DNA of 64,000 nt, taken from contig JAIXWY010000011.1 of NCBI GenBank assembly GCA_027490995.1, forward strand, positions 372,001 to 436,000, in the 5' to 3' direction. A program made the position numbers and the translations under genes. The stretch is from Opitutaceae bacterium. Lineage in GTDB: Bacteria; Verrucomicrobiota; Verrucomicrobiia; Opitutales; Opitutaceae. The notes beneath the pieces were generated by a model. It saw only the letters and a list, made by a program, of their open reading frames with translations. It made no database searches and was not told the DNA's origin. How positions within the stretch are numbered: the first letter of the stretch is position 1; every line of letters starts with the position of its first letter. Below are positions 8,648 through 17,055 of the stretch, piece by piece.

Positions 8648-9979
8648 GTGTTTGGATTCTTCACCTCCAGCGACAAGAAGATGCGCGAGCACGCCTCCAC
8701 CTGGTTGGAGCTGGCGGAGAAGGTGCTGCACTACCGGCGTGACATCCTGTCTCCGACCGAGCTTGCGGAGTTGCGCGCGCGCAGCGCCCAAGTGCAATCA
8801 GAGATTCGCGACCAGGCCGAGGCACCGAAGCTCAAGCTCTCCATCGCCGCGCTCGAGCAGGTGTTGCAGCGGACGGGTGGTAAAATCTACCCAAAATCGT
8901 CCCTCGTGGAGAACGTCGAGTTTTTCCTCGTCGCCGCGATCGTAATCCTCGGCATCCGCGCCTACTTCCTGCAGCCCTTCAAGATTCCGACCAACTCGAT
9001 GTGGCCGAGCTACCACGGCATGACGCCTGAGGTCTTTCCGACGCGCTCGGACGAGCCGGGAAAAGTCGAGCAGGCCGTCCGTTTTGCCGCTTTCGGCGCG
9101 CGCGCCCGGCGGCTCGATGCACCAGCGTCCGGCGAAGTCTTGATTCCGGTGGGCAACACGGGGGGGCGCGCCGGCGTGGCTCACTATCGCGTCGTTCCGG
9201 GCCGTAATTGGTTCGTTCTTCCGACCCAGTTGCGCGAGTATAACCTCTACGTGAACGACACGCCGGTGTCGGTGCAGGTGCCCTTGGATTTTGACTTCGA
9301 TTGGGCGCTGCGCGACGCGTTCTTTCCGCAAGCCGCCAAGCTGGAGGAGGCGATCATGCCACTGATTGCGGCGGGAAAGTTTGAGTGGCGCGAGGTGGTC
9401 GAGGAGGGACGCCGCGTCCGGATGCAGTTCGTGCGCATTGGGCGCACGGTCACGGCAGGGGACCGACTGCTCTCCTTCGACATCTTGACTGGCGACCAAC
9501 TTTTCGTCGACCGGATGAGTTATCACTTTGTTGCGCCGTCGGTGGGCAGCGGGTTTGTCTTTCGCACAAAGAACATCCCCGGCATCGCTGACACCTACGG
9601 GGACCAGTACTACGTGAAGCGGCTCGCCGGCATCCCCGGAGACACGCTCGAAATTCGGCGAACGAAGCCCGACGCGTCCGTTCACGGCGGGCGCAGTACG
9701 ACCGGAACGCTCCTACGCAACGGCGAGCCGATCACGGGATCGGCGGCATTCGCTCGCAACAACGCGTTGGAAGGTCGCTATCGCGGTTACCAAGCATTGG
9801 GACTGCTTCAGCCCGGCCGGACGGTTGATGTGCCGGAGCACGCCTTTTTCACCCTCGGTGACAATTCCAGCAACAGCTCAGATAGTCGGTACTGGGGTTT
9901 CGTGCCCGAGAAGGACGTCGTGGGCCGGCCGCTCGTGATCTACTATCCGTTCACGCGCCGCTGGGGACCGGCGCGCTAA
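8648..9979 (+). CDS. lepB: Signal peptidase I (long form)
   Basis: A 443-residue membrane serine protease that cleaves export signal peptides. A helical cytoplasmic N-terminus (1-85) precedes a membrane segment (about 90-108). The catalytic Ser is in IPTNSMWPSY (Ser117) and the catalytic Lys in YYVKRLAGIPGD (Lys324). The closing GDNSSNSSDSRYWG box is present. The 207 residues between Ser and Lys far exceed the about 55 in Escherichia coli LepB, so a large periplasmic insertion is present. The start is GTG. It lies directly behind lepA. Confidence 0.93.
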   Translation: MFGFFTSSDKKMREHASTWLELAEKVLHYRRDILSPTELAELRARSAQVQSEIRDQAEAPKLKLSIAALEQVLQRTGGKIYPKSSLVENVEFFLVAAIVILGIRAYFLQPFKIPTNSMWPSYHGMTPEVFPTRSDEPGKVEQAVRFAAFGARARRLDAPASGEVLIPVGNTGGRAGVAHYRVVPGRNWFVLPTQLREYNLYVNDTPVSVQVPLDFDFDWALRDAFFPQAAKLEEAIMPLIAAGKFEWREVVEEGRRVRMQFVRIGRTVTAGDRLLSFDILTGDQLFVDRMSYHFVAPSVGSGFVFRTKNIPGIADTYGDQYYVKRLAGIPGDTLEIRRTKPDASVHGGRSTTGTLLRNGEPITGSAAFARNNALEGRYRGYQALGLLQPGRTVDVPEHAFFTLGDNSSNSSDSRYWGFVPEKDVVGRPLVIYYPFTRRWGPAR

Positions 9980-9981
9980 GC

Positions 9982-9998
9982 CGGCGGCGCGGCCGCCG
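9982..9998 (+). terminator. GC-rich hairpin after lepB
   Basis: CGGCGGC (9982-9988), a 3-base loop, and GCCGCCG (9992-9998) begin 2 bases after the lepB stop. No T-tract follows, so intrinsic termination is plausible but not certain. The remaining bases up to 10155 are AT-richer and show no gene. Confidence 0.45.
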
Positions 9999-10155
9999 CA
10001 TGTGGTCGCGGCGCCATCAGGGTTTACACCTGAACTGCCCCGGAGCCATTCGCCAGTGTCCCTCAGCTCGAGTACATATCTTCGCACAATAAACATTATG
10101 TTTAATCAAAGAAAGGAAGCTACGGAAACCGGGAGTGCGCCCTTCCCAAGTCCAA

Positions 10156-12975
10156 CTAAGGGAGTTCGTAGACCTCGATGAGGCCCTCTCCCGTCGCGCC
10201 CCCGACGCCGCCCACCTGCACGGTGTAGCTCTTGCCCGCCGCCAGCGTCACGACCGTCGCCGAGTCGCGGCTACCGGCCGGGAATGCGAACGCTCCCACT
10301 CCGGCGAACGTCGACGCGAGGGAACCGTCCCAGTTGTCGTTCTCGGCAACCTTCACCGCTCCCTCGAAGACCTCGAGCTTGGGATCGCTCAGCGCCGTGC
10401 TCAGTCCGAAGGCCGTCAGCGCAGGTCCTGCCGCCCGGATGAGCAGGCGCTTCGTGCCCGCGCCAGCGACGTAAAAGCCCGCGATCAAGATGTCTGCCCC
10501 GCTCCCCACGCGGTTGCGCGCCGAAACGTTGACGAGGCGCTGCGCATTGCCAGGCAGCGCGTCGTACACTTCCACCAGCACCACGCCGCCGCCGGCTCCA
10601 TTCACCTGCGCTGAGGATCCACCTTCGAGCGGCGCGATCAGCGCGGCGTCCTTGCTGCCCGGATTCAGCTGAAATGCCCCCAACTGGGCGGATACACCCG
10701 CAAGCCCCGTAGTCCAGTCATCGTTCTCGGCTGTCTTCGCACCGTCCTTGAAAACCTGTAGGCGCGGATCCGACATCGCATCCGTCAGGCCAAACTGCCC
10801 TAGCGTGGGACCCACGGCGCGGACCAATACCGGCTTCGCTCCGCCCTGAGCGGTGACGCCCACAATGATCGTCTGGCCAGGGTCTAGCGCGGCACGTACG
10901 GAGAGATTGGATAGCCACGCCGATGGCAGCCGCGCCAAATCAACGGTTTCGTCAGCAAACCGGACCAGCCCGACGTTGTCCAATCGCAGCCGCCCCAGCC
11001 GACCGGTCGTGTCGGTCACAGTGTAGCCCCCGGCGTCCGGTGTAATCTGAAACAGCCGCCGCGATCCCGGCAGCGTCAATGTGTCCGTCGGGCCGCGACC
11101 CCGGATGCGGGCGTTCGGCGCGAACGCATCTCGGCCGGCTACTCGGCCCTCGGCAAGGTAATGCGCCAGGCCGCTGGCGTACCGGCCTGAACTGACCGCC
11201 GCGGCTACATCCGGGTACTGCGTGAGATAGAAGTACTCGGAGAAACCCGGCGCACCCTGCCCCGCCGCGTCGATGCCGTTAGGGCCGGTGCCGAGCGGGG
11301 TCTCCGTGCGGAAGTCGAACCACGAGAGCAGTTCGACGTAAGCGCCAGTGTCTGTGGTGAAGGTGGTTTGTCTCGCGATGTAACCGAGCCGACCGTCCGG
11401 GAGCGTGTAGTAGCCTGCGACGTTATCGAATTGGCTGAGTCGAGGGTCGTTCGCGATCTGGCGCATCGCCACGGTGTGCTCGCGCAGTTCGTTCCACATG
11501 GCTTGCACAAACTTTCCGGTCCCCGTGTTAATGAGGATGCGGTTCGCCCAGGTCTGGGGATTCGAGCTCCACGTGCTGCCGTCAGGATTCTGGCTGGCGC
11601 TGCCGTACGGATCGCTCGCCAGGATGTCGGGGAAGCCGTCGCCGTTAACATCGCGGTAAATCGGCTGGTGGCTGCCGCTTGCGCCGAGGAAAAAATTGTA
11701 CAGCGAGGTGTCGGTCTCATCTGTGAACTGCAGATTGCCCCGATTGATCAGAATCTGGAAGACGCCCGCCTGCGTGCCGACCGAGGCTTCCCAGAGCATA
11801 ACACTCACGATGATGTCCTGCCGGCCGTCCTGATTCAGGTCGAGAATCTCGACGTGAATGTTGTGCGACTTGTTCGGCGAGAGGGAACGGAACGCGGCGT
11901 ACGTGGCGTCTCGGTCGAAATAGGGTGCTGGAAGGGGGCGCAACGTCGCCCGACCGATGCCGTCTGCCAGTTGAATGTCACTGAGGATGAAGTTCTCGTT
12001 CTTCGACCAGTTGTTCACGTTCTGGAACGCGTCCACGATCACGATCTCCACCTTGCCGTCCCCGTCGAGGTCGCCCATCGCGCACGCCGAGCCGCTCCCG
12101 AGCAGGATCGTGCGGTTCCGGTCGTTGCGCGCGAAAAGCGGGTATACGGTGAAACCGCCCGCGCGGTCATTGAGGTACAGGAGCGGATGGCCCCAAGTCC
12201 GACCGCCGCCGTCCGGGGGCAGCCCTTCCACCGCCGCGGACGTCAGCACCGAAGCGTAGAAATCTTGTTCCGTGCGATACGCGGCGCTGACGATATCGAC
12301 ATAACCATCGCCGTTGAAGTCGCCCGTGCCAGAGTTGTGCCCTTCGAGCTTCGGGCCCGCGATGAACTGGCGGGTGAACGTGCCATTCGCATTCTGCAGG
12401 AAACGCTCAGAGGCCGTCGGCACCGCCGGACTCTCATTGTGACCCAGATAGAAAAAGTCATTCCGACCGTCGCGGTTCAGATCCATGATCCGAGGTGTCG
12501 ACGTGCCGGCCACGGCCGTCGCCCCCAGCAGCGTCAGGGGCGACAGGCGCGTCGTGCCCGTGGCGGTGGTGGAGAAAGCATAAATGGGCGCGTCGACCGT
12601 GGTGCCGCCCACGCCAAAACCACGGTAGGTCCAACCCGTGAACAGGACCTCGGGATAGTCGTCGTTGGTGAGGTCGCCGCTTGCATGGTAGAAGACCGTG
12701 ACCGGCGGCGCGGGCACGGTGGCAATGTGCCGCCCCTTGAACGCCGAGGCGGGAACATTCACCGAAGCCGGCAACGGATTCAGCGTGCGCCGCACGATCT
12801 CCGGGGCGGCGATGGCTGAAGCAGACGCAGACACCAGAGTCGCAACGACTGCGACGCCTGCAGAGGTGAACCGAAAACCTCGACTAGCCCACGATGCGAG
12901 GCCGGAGAGTGTCCAGCAAAGGACCCCACTGGCAGCCAGTGGTACGAAAACAGATCGAGACGAGGTCGTAATCAA
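10156..12975 (-). CDS. Secreted FG-GAP/VCBS repeat protein with duplicated C-terminal module
   Basis: A 939-residue exported protein. A hydrophobic stretch ending SASAIA-AP (about residues 38-57) looks like a signal peptide. The annotated TTG start at 12975 is uncertain and the true start may lie within the first 35 codons. Residues about 85-480 carry repeated calcium-binding-like motifs of the FG-GAP type: DLNRDGRND, DFNGDGYVD, DLDGDGKVE, DLNQDGRQD and DVNGDGFPD. They probably form a beta-propeller. The last 253 residues are two tandem copies (687-812 and 813-939) of a beta-rich module sharing VRAVGPTL/IRAAGPAL, SDPxLxVF, AEND-W, PGSKD/AGSRD and VEVY/IEVY. Likely cell-surface or secreted; ligand unknown. 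Confidence 0.8.
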   Translation of the reverse strand: MITTSSRSVFVPLAASGVLCWTLSGLASWASRGFRFTSAGVAVVATLVSASASAIAAPEIVRRTLNPLPASVNVPASAFKGRHIATVPAPPVTVFYHASGDLTNDDYPEVLFTGWTYRGFGVGGTTVDAPIYAFSTTATGTTRLSPLTLLGATAVAGTSTPRIMDLNRDGRNDFFYLGHNESPAVPTASERFLQNANGTFTRQFIAGPKLEGHNSGTGDFNGDGYVDIVSAAYRTEQDFYASVLTSAAVEGLPPDGGGRTWGHPLLYLNDRAGGFTVYPLFARNDRNRTILLGSGSACAMGDLDGDGKVEIVIVDAFQNVNNWSKNENFILSDIQLADGIGRATLRPLPAPYFDRDATYAAFRSLSPNKSHNIHVEILDLNQDGRQDIIVSVMLWEASVGTQAGVFQILINRGNLQFTDETDTSLYNFFLGASGSHQPIYRDVNGDGFPDILASDPYGSASQNPDGSTWSSNPQTWANRILINTGTGKFVQAMWNELREHTVAMRQIANDPRLSQFDNVAGYYTLPDGRLGYIARQTTFTTDTGAYVELLSWFDFRTETPLGTGPNGIDAAGQGAPGFSEYFYLTQYPDVAAAVSSGRYASGLAHYLAEGRVAGRDAFAPNARIRGRGPTDTLTLPGSRRLFQITPDAGGYTVTDTTGRLGRLRLDNVGLVRFADETVDLARLPSAWLSNLSVRAALDPGQTIIVGVTAQGGAKPVLVRAVGPTLGQFGLTDAMSDPRLQVFKDGAKTAENDDWTTGLAGVSAQLGAFQLNPGSKDAALIAPLEGGSSAQVNGAGGGVVLVEVYDALPGNAQRLVNVSARNRVGSGADILIAGFYVAGAGTKRLLIRAAGPALTAFGLSTALSDPKLEVFEGAVKVAENDNWDGSLASTFAGVGAFAFPAGSRDSATVVTLAAGKSYTVQVGGVGGATGEGLIEVYELP

Positions 12976-12992
12976 GAGCGGAGGGAATCAAT

Positions 12993-13031
12993 AAAGGATT
13001 TCGGAAACCCATTCGTATCCCGAATCCCTTT
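12993..13031 (-). promoter_or_regulatory. Inverted repeat in the 5' leader of the FG-GAP gene
   Basis: AAAGGATTTCGG (12993-13004) and CCGAATCCCTTT (13020-13031) are complementary at 10 of 12 positions around a 15-base loop. The structure sits 18-56 bases upstream of the TTG at 12975. It may be a leader hairpin or operator; function is not established. Confidence 0.35.
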
Positions 13032-13122
13032 ACAACACTCCCCGCGATTGCCGTATCGTCAAGTAGACAGCAGTTACTTTGAGCAGGCTGCTCAGGCGTG
13101 ATTGCCAGAGGCCACCTGCGGC

Positions 13123-14175
13123 TCATCCCACCATAAACGCGGCGAAGGGATCACGGTACCCCCATGCGCCCGAAATCATTTCGATTTCCTCGCGTCGCGG
13201 GATGCTTCCCGAGCAGGTGGGATCGCGCAGGCAAGCGGCGGCGGCACCGACGCCAAGCTTGAGGCTCCAGGAAAGAGCTTGAGCTTCATGCCAACCCCAA
13301 AGGACTCCGGCCGCGAAAGCATCGCCGGCACCGGCCGCACCGCGGATGGCGCCGCGCGGCACCTGAAGGCTACCCTGCCAGACGATCTCCCCGCTGCTCG
13401 ATAGTGCGCAGGCCCCCTCCGGGAAATGCAACACCACCCACGCCCGTACCCCCAGTTCAATCAGGCGGCGAGCCGCCTCCTCCGTGCCGGCACGATCCAG
13501 CCGATCTCCTTTTCGCACCGCGATGCCAGTGATTTTCTCCGCCTCGAAATCATTGGCGAGGAAAACGTCGACCTGAGGCAGCACCGGTGTGACGACCGAT
13601 GCGAAGCGGTCACCGCTCTCGCTGACACAATCCAGCGAGGTCGTCAGGCCGGCCGCATGGGCCGCCGCGAAAACGAGCTGCATGCCGGGTACACCGTCGA
13701 TCAGGCCGTCGAGGCGATCGAGCAGCAGCGCGTAACCCAGGTGGAAATGCTTCGCCCGGGTCTTCGAGAAGTCGAAGTGCTCCGGTCCGAGCAGGGCGTT
13801 GGCGCCGCGCTGGTGAAAGAAACTGCGGCGCCCCGTGCTCTGGACGCTCATCACATCCGTATAGCTGGTCGCCGCCTTCCGGGTGCTCTGCAGCCCCTCC
13901 GTCTTGATTCCCAGCCGCGTGCACTCGGCGCGAATCAACCGACCGTCTGCGTCGTCCCCCACCAAGCCCACCGCCTCCAGCGGGAAATCGGCCCCCATCT
14001 TCGCCAGATCGACGAGGATGTTGTAGGGCGAGCCGCCGTTGGCATCCGTCTGACTGAGGATGTTTGCCAGGGTGTCCTGCTGCGGCCACGCGTCGATGAT
14101 CTTGACGTGATCGACGATCCAATTTCCTCCGGCAATCACACCGGAGCGTCCTGCGGTGTTTCGCGGGTCATTCAT
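13123..14175 (-). CDS. PfkB/ribokinase-family carbohydrate kinase
   Basis: A 350-residue kinase. It has GGNWIVDHVKII near the start, the GG-hinge region NGGSPYNILVDLAKMG (about residues 46-61), DVFLANDFEAEKI, and the catalytic signature GAAGAGDAFAAGVLWG. The last gene of a DeoR-aldolase-dehydrogenase-kinase operon, it overlaps the dehydrogenase gene by four bases. In such kinase-aldolase operons the kinase makes the phosphorylated ketose that the aldolase cleaves. Substrate is not predictable from sequence. Confidence 0.88.
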   Translation of the reverse strand: MNDPRNTAGRSGVIAGGNWIVDHVKIIDAWPQQDTLANILSQTDANGGSPYNILVDLAKMGADFPLEAVGLVGDDADGRLIRAECTRLGIKTEGLQSTRKAATSYTDVMSVQSTGRRSFFHQRGANALLGPEHFDFSKTRAKHFHLGYALLLDRLDGLIDGVPGMQLVFAAAHAAGLTTSLDCVSESGDRFASVVTPVLPQVDVFLANDFEAEKITGIAVRKGDRLDRAGTEEAARRLIELGVRAWVVLHFPEGACALSSSGEIVWQGSLQVPRGAIRGAAGAGDAFAAGVLWGWHEAQALSWSLKLGVGAAAACLRDPTCSGSIPRREEIEMISGAWGYRDPFAAFMVG

Positions 14176-15323
14176 GAAGCGACTTCGGCAATCGTGACAC
14201 TGCGGCGCTCGGCGACGGACTTGAGCGCCGCGGTCCAGAGTTCATGCTGGGCAACAGCCTCGTCCGGTGTGGCGCAGCCCACGCGCGCTCCGAGCGTTCC
14301 CTTGCGCTCGGCGAAGAACGCGGCCCACATCTGCTGCAGGATGTCGGGAAAGCCGGGCTCAAAAATGCCGCCGGTGATCGTCTTGAACGGCGTGGCGAAA
14401 CCGAGATCGGTCCGCTGCCACAGTTGGTCGCTGCCGCGTTGGAAGGTCCAGAACGACTTCGGTTCCTTCGTGCTGAATCGCACGCCCCCGTCGGTCCCGA
14501 ACAGCTCAAAGATCCACGTGTTGGTCTCACCGGGCGCGAGGCGCTTCATCTCCAGGCACAGAGGCACACTCTCACCCTGAATCGTGGCGGTGGCCCGCAC
14601 GGTCGCGTTGTCCCAGGTATCGCTGGCGGCCATGCCGCCCTTCCCGTCCGGTCGCTGGGTGTGCACCCGCTGCAGTGTTGCGAAGATGTTGTCTGGCTTC
14701 CAACCAAGCCGCAGCGGGAGATGCGCGACGTGCATGCCGAGGTCGTTCATGACCCCGGCCTCGCCGCAGAACCGCGACTGGCGCTTCCAATTGATCGGCT
14801 TATTGGGATCGAGATCGCTCGAGTGCAGGAACGCGCAGCGGGCCTCGATCGGACGCCCGAGGTGCCCTTCCCGCGCGTAGTTGAGAGCCCTCAGCGCGCC
14901 CGGGAGGAACGGAAACTCCGACGAAATCCGTACGAACCGCCCGAGGCGCGCCGCCTCGTCACGCACGCGGCGCGCGCTCGGCAGGTCGATCCCGAACGGC
15001 TTTTCCGCGAAGAGATCCTTCCCGGTCCGCAGCACGTCAAGGTACAGGCTCTCGTGGAGGTGATGAGGGACGGCCACGTAGACCACGTCGATGTCCGCAT
15101 GCCGCAGCAACTGCGCAGGATCGGTCTCGAAGTGGCGGACACCGGGAATAGCGAGAAACCACTTCAAGGCCTCGGGATTGACGTCGCAGACTCCGACCAA
15201 TTCCGGGCGAACATCCGAGTCGAGGATCGCGAACCAGCGCCCGAACGCACTCGCCACTTCACGGCCCATGAGGCCGGCGCCGATCACGGCGACGCGGACA
15301 GTTGAGATCTCGGAGGCGCTCAT
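14172..15323 (-). CDS. Gfo/Idh/MocA-family oxidoreductase
   Basis: A 383-residue NAD(P)-dependent dehydrogenase. The Rossmann motif is VAVIGAGLMGREVA (about 11-24), the conserved EKPFGIDLP (EKP catalytic Lys) is near residue 108, and GVMNDLGMHVAHLPL is the metal-free active-site His region. No signal peptide is visible, so it is cytoplasmic. The stop overlaps the kinase start (ATGA), and its own start overlaps the aldolase stop. It probably oxidises or reduces the sugar or polyol handled by the neighbouring aldolase and kinase. Confidence 0.88.
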   Translation of the reverse strand: MSASEISTVRVAVIGAGLMGREVASAFGRWFAILDSDVRPELVGVCDVNPEALKWFLAIPGVRHFETDPAQLLRHADIDVVYVAVPHHLHESLYLDVLRTGKDLFAEKPFGIDLPSARRVRDEAARLGRFVRISSEFPFLPGALRALNYAREGHLGRPIEARCAFLHSSDLDPNKPINWKRQSRFCGEAGVMNDLGMHVAHLPLRLGWKPDNIFATLQRVHTQRPDGKGGMAASDTWDNATVRATATIQGESVPLCLEMKRLAPGETNTWIFELFGTDGGVRFSTKEPKSFWTFQRGSDQLWQRTDLGFATPFKTITGGIFEPGFPDILQQMWAAFFAERKGTLGARVGCATPDEAVAQHELWTAALKSVAERRSVTIAEVAS

Positions 15324-16150
15324 CGCAGGTACTCCATGGCCTGGGCGGCCGTCTTCCCATCGTGGACCACGGCCATCAAGGCACGGGTGATCGCCGCCGG
15401 TCGGGGATGCTGGATGATATTGCGACCATAGACGATTCCGGCGGCCCCCTGCTTCAGGATGGCTTCGGTGCGGGCAAGGATCTCGGCCTCGGGGGCCTTG
15501 CTACCACCGCGCACCAAGACCGGTACACCACCCGCCGTCTGGATCACTTGATGGTAGATCGAAACATCATCAGTCGGGTCCGCTTTGATCACGTCCGCGC
15601 CCAGTTCCGCCGCTTGGCGTACAAGGGGTATGATCTTCTTGGGGTCACCGTCCACCATGTAACCACCGGCCTTCTCGTTCGGCTGGAAGACCAAGGGCTC
15701 AATCATCAGCGGCATCCCGAACGCATCGCAGGCGGGCTTGATGCGGAGGATGTTCTGGATGCACTGATCCGTTACGGTCGGGGCGCCCGGAATGCGAAAG
15801 AGATTCACCACCACACAGGCGGCATCGACACGCAGCGCTTGTGTAACCGGCTCTTCGATCATGCGCGAAAAGAGGACCTCGGGCAGCTGGGTGCCGTAAA
15901 CATTGGCGACGTCAGTCCGCAAGACCAGCGCGGGCTTCGGACGGACTGGCAGACCCTGCAGGTGGCGCGCTTGTCCGATCGTGAGCTGGATGGCGTCGGG
16001 ACCGGCCTCAACGAGCCGTGCGACGGCCGTCGGCAGGTCCTCGATCCCGGGAAGGAAAGCGCCTTCATTGAAGAAGCCGTGATCGAGAGCGACGTCGAAG
16101 CATCGTCCGGTGCGGGGGTTGAACAGCCGGTTGAGACGGGCAGATTTCAT
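15320..16150 (-). CDS. Class I aldolase, DhnA/LsrF/FbaB-like
   Basis: A 276-residue TIM-barrel aldolase. FDVALDHGFFNEG is near the start, and GADVIKADPTDD (about residues 180-191) contains the likely Schiff-base Lys. VPVLVRGGSKAPEAEIL and GAAGIVYGRNIIQH form the phosphate-binding end. It is expected to cleave a phosphorylated ketose to dihydroxyacetone phosphate or a related C3 product. The ATG at 16150 overlaps the DeoR stop by four bases, so it is preferred to a longer in-frame start that would run antiparallel-like sequence into the regulator gene. Confidence 0.85.
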   Translation of the reverse strand: MKSARLNRLFNPRTGRCFDVALDHGFFNEGAFLPGIEDLPTAVARLVEAGPDAIQLTIGQARHLQGLPVRPKPALVLRTDVANVYGTQLPEVLFSRMIEEPVTQALRVDAACVVVNLFRIPGAPTVTDQCIQNILRIKPACDAFGMPLMIEPLVFQPNEKAGGYMVDGDPKKIIPLVRQAAELGADVIKADPTDDVSIYHQVIQTAGGVPVLVRGGSKAPEAEILARTEAILKQGAAGIVYGRNIIQHPRPAAITRALMAVVHDGKTAAQAMEYLR

Positions 16151-16914
16151 GAGGAGGAAAGGAGATGGATCTCGACGCCGGCAGCCGCGAGCGGCGCGAC
16201 GGCGGACCGCGGCGGAGCGCGATCCGTGACAAGGTGGTGAAAGGCCGACCACGGGGAAAAACGCAACGCGGCTGGTTTGGACCACTTCTCCGAGTGCGCC
16301 ACCAAGATGCGCAGGCGAGATCGCTTGAGCGCCTCGGATTTGATCGCCGCCTCCGCGATCTCCGTCGTGGTCGCCCCCTGCTCGGCGTCCAATCCCGAAG
16401 CCCCAATCACCGCGGCATCGAAACGAAGACGCTCCAGCCAACTTAACGCAAATGCACCCACGAGCGCCAAGCTCACCGAGCGCACCTCACCACCGATCGA
16501 GTACACGTTCGCCCGACCTTCCGCGGCCAGCTGCAGCAACGTCACAGAATTGGTATAGATGCGGAGTTGTGGACGATCGAGAACCGCCCGCGCGACTTCC
16601 AGACACGTACTCCCTCCATCGATAAAGATACTGCCATCCTCCGGGAGCAGTTCCGCCACGCGCTGACCAATCCTCGACTTCGTCCCAGCCGCGGCCGCCG
16701 CTTTCCGCGAATAGGTGGGCTCCGTCATCGCGGCATCCAAAGCCAGCAGTCCTCCTCTCGTACGGTGCGCCAGCGCCGAACGCGCAATCGCCTCAGCATC
16801 ACGCCGTGCCGTGGCCGCCGACACTCCAAACCGTGCGCAAATCTCCTCCAGCCGGACCGTGTTTTGGTCGGCAAGAAGACGAAGAATCGAGCGACGGCGC
16901 TGCTCCGTAAGCAC
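16147..16914 (-). CDS. DeoR-family transcriptional regulator
   Basis: A 255-residue repressor with the DeoR N-terminal helix-turn-helix (RRRSILRLLADQNTVRLEEI, then FGVSAATARRDAEAI). A DeoRC sugar-phosphate-binding domain follows, with IFIDGGSTCLEVAR, YTNSVTLLQLAAEG and IGASGLDAEQGATTTEIAEA. The start is GTG. As first gene of the operon it most likely represses the aldolase, dehydrogenase and kinase genes and itself, with a phosphorylated sugar as inducer. Paired direct repeats upstream are candidate operators. Confidence 0.92.
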   Translation of the reverse strand: MLTEQRRRSILRLLADQNTVRLEEICARFGVSAATARRDAEAIARSALAHRTRGGLLALDAAMTEPTYSRKAAAAAGTKSRIGQRVAELLPEDGSIFIDGGSTCLEVARAVLDRPQLRIYTNSVTLLQLAAEGRANVYSIGGEVRSVSLALVGAFALSWLERLRFDAAVIGASGLDAEQGATTTEIAEAAIKSEALKRSRLRILVAHSEKWSKPAALRFSPWSAFHHLVTDRAPPRSAVAPLAAAGVEIHLLSSS

Positions 16915-16963
16915 AACTCGACCTTGTGCGCGTGACGTCCCGCTTCAACGCTATACATCATAA

Positions 16964-16989
16964 TCGCTCACTTCAGTCAGTTTCGCTCA
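16964..16989 (-). promoter_or_regulatory. Direct-repeat candidate operator for the DeoR operon
   Basis: TCGCTCA occurs at 16964-16970 and again at 16983-16989, a 19-base period (about two helical turns), about 50-75 bases upstream of the deoR GTG. DeoR-type repressors commonly bind direct repeats. A TATGAT hexamer overlaps the upstream copy on the minus strand and could be a -10 element. Confidence 0.4.
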
Positions 16990-17055
16990 TTACGAAGAGG
17001 AGCACTTCGGAAAAAATTCGCCCTCGCGGCGTGACTCCGGAACAACAGAGACGCG

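Noticed and set aside
12141..12146. Another GTATAC palindrome
   Set aside because: It lies inside the FG-GAP coding region with no flanking symmetry, so it was not taken as an operator.
11368..12819. A 483-codon plus-strand open frame
   Set aside because: Antisense of the FG-GAP gene, an effect of high GC with few stop codons; no recognisable domain.
13080..13094. TGAGCA/TGCTCA hairpin after the PfkB-type kinase gene
   Set aside because: Only a 6-bp stem with a 3-base loop and no T-run; too weak to call a terminator.
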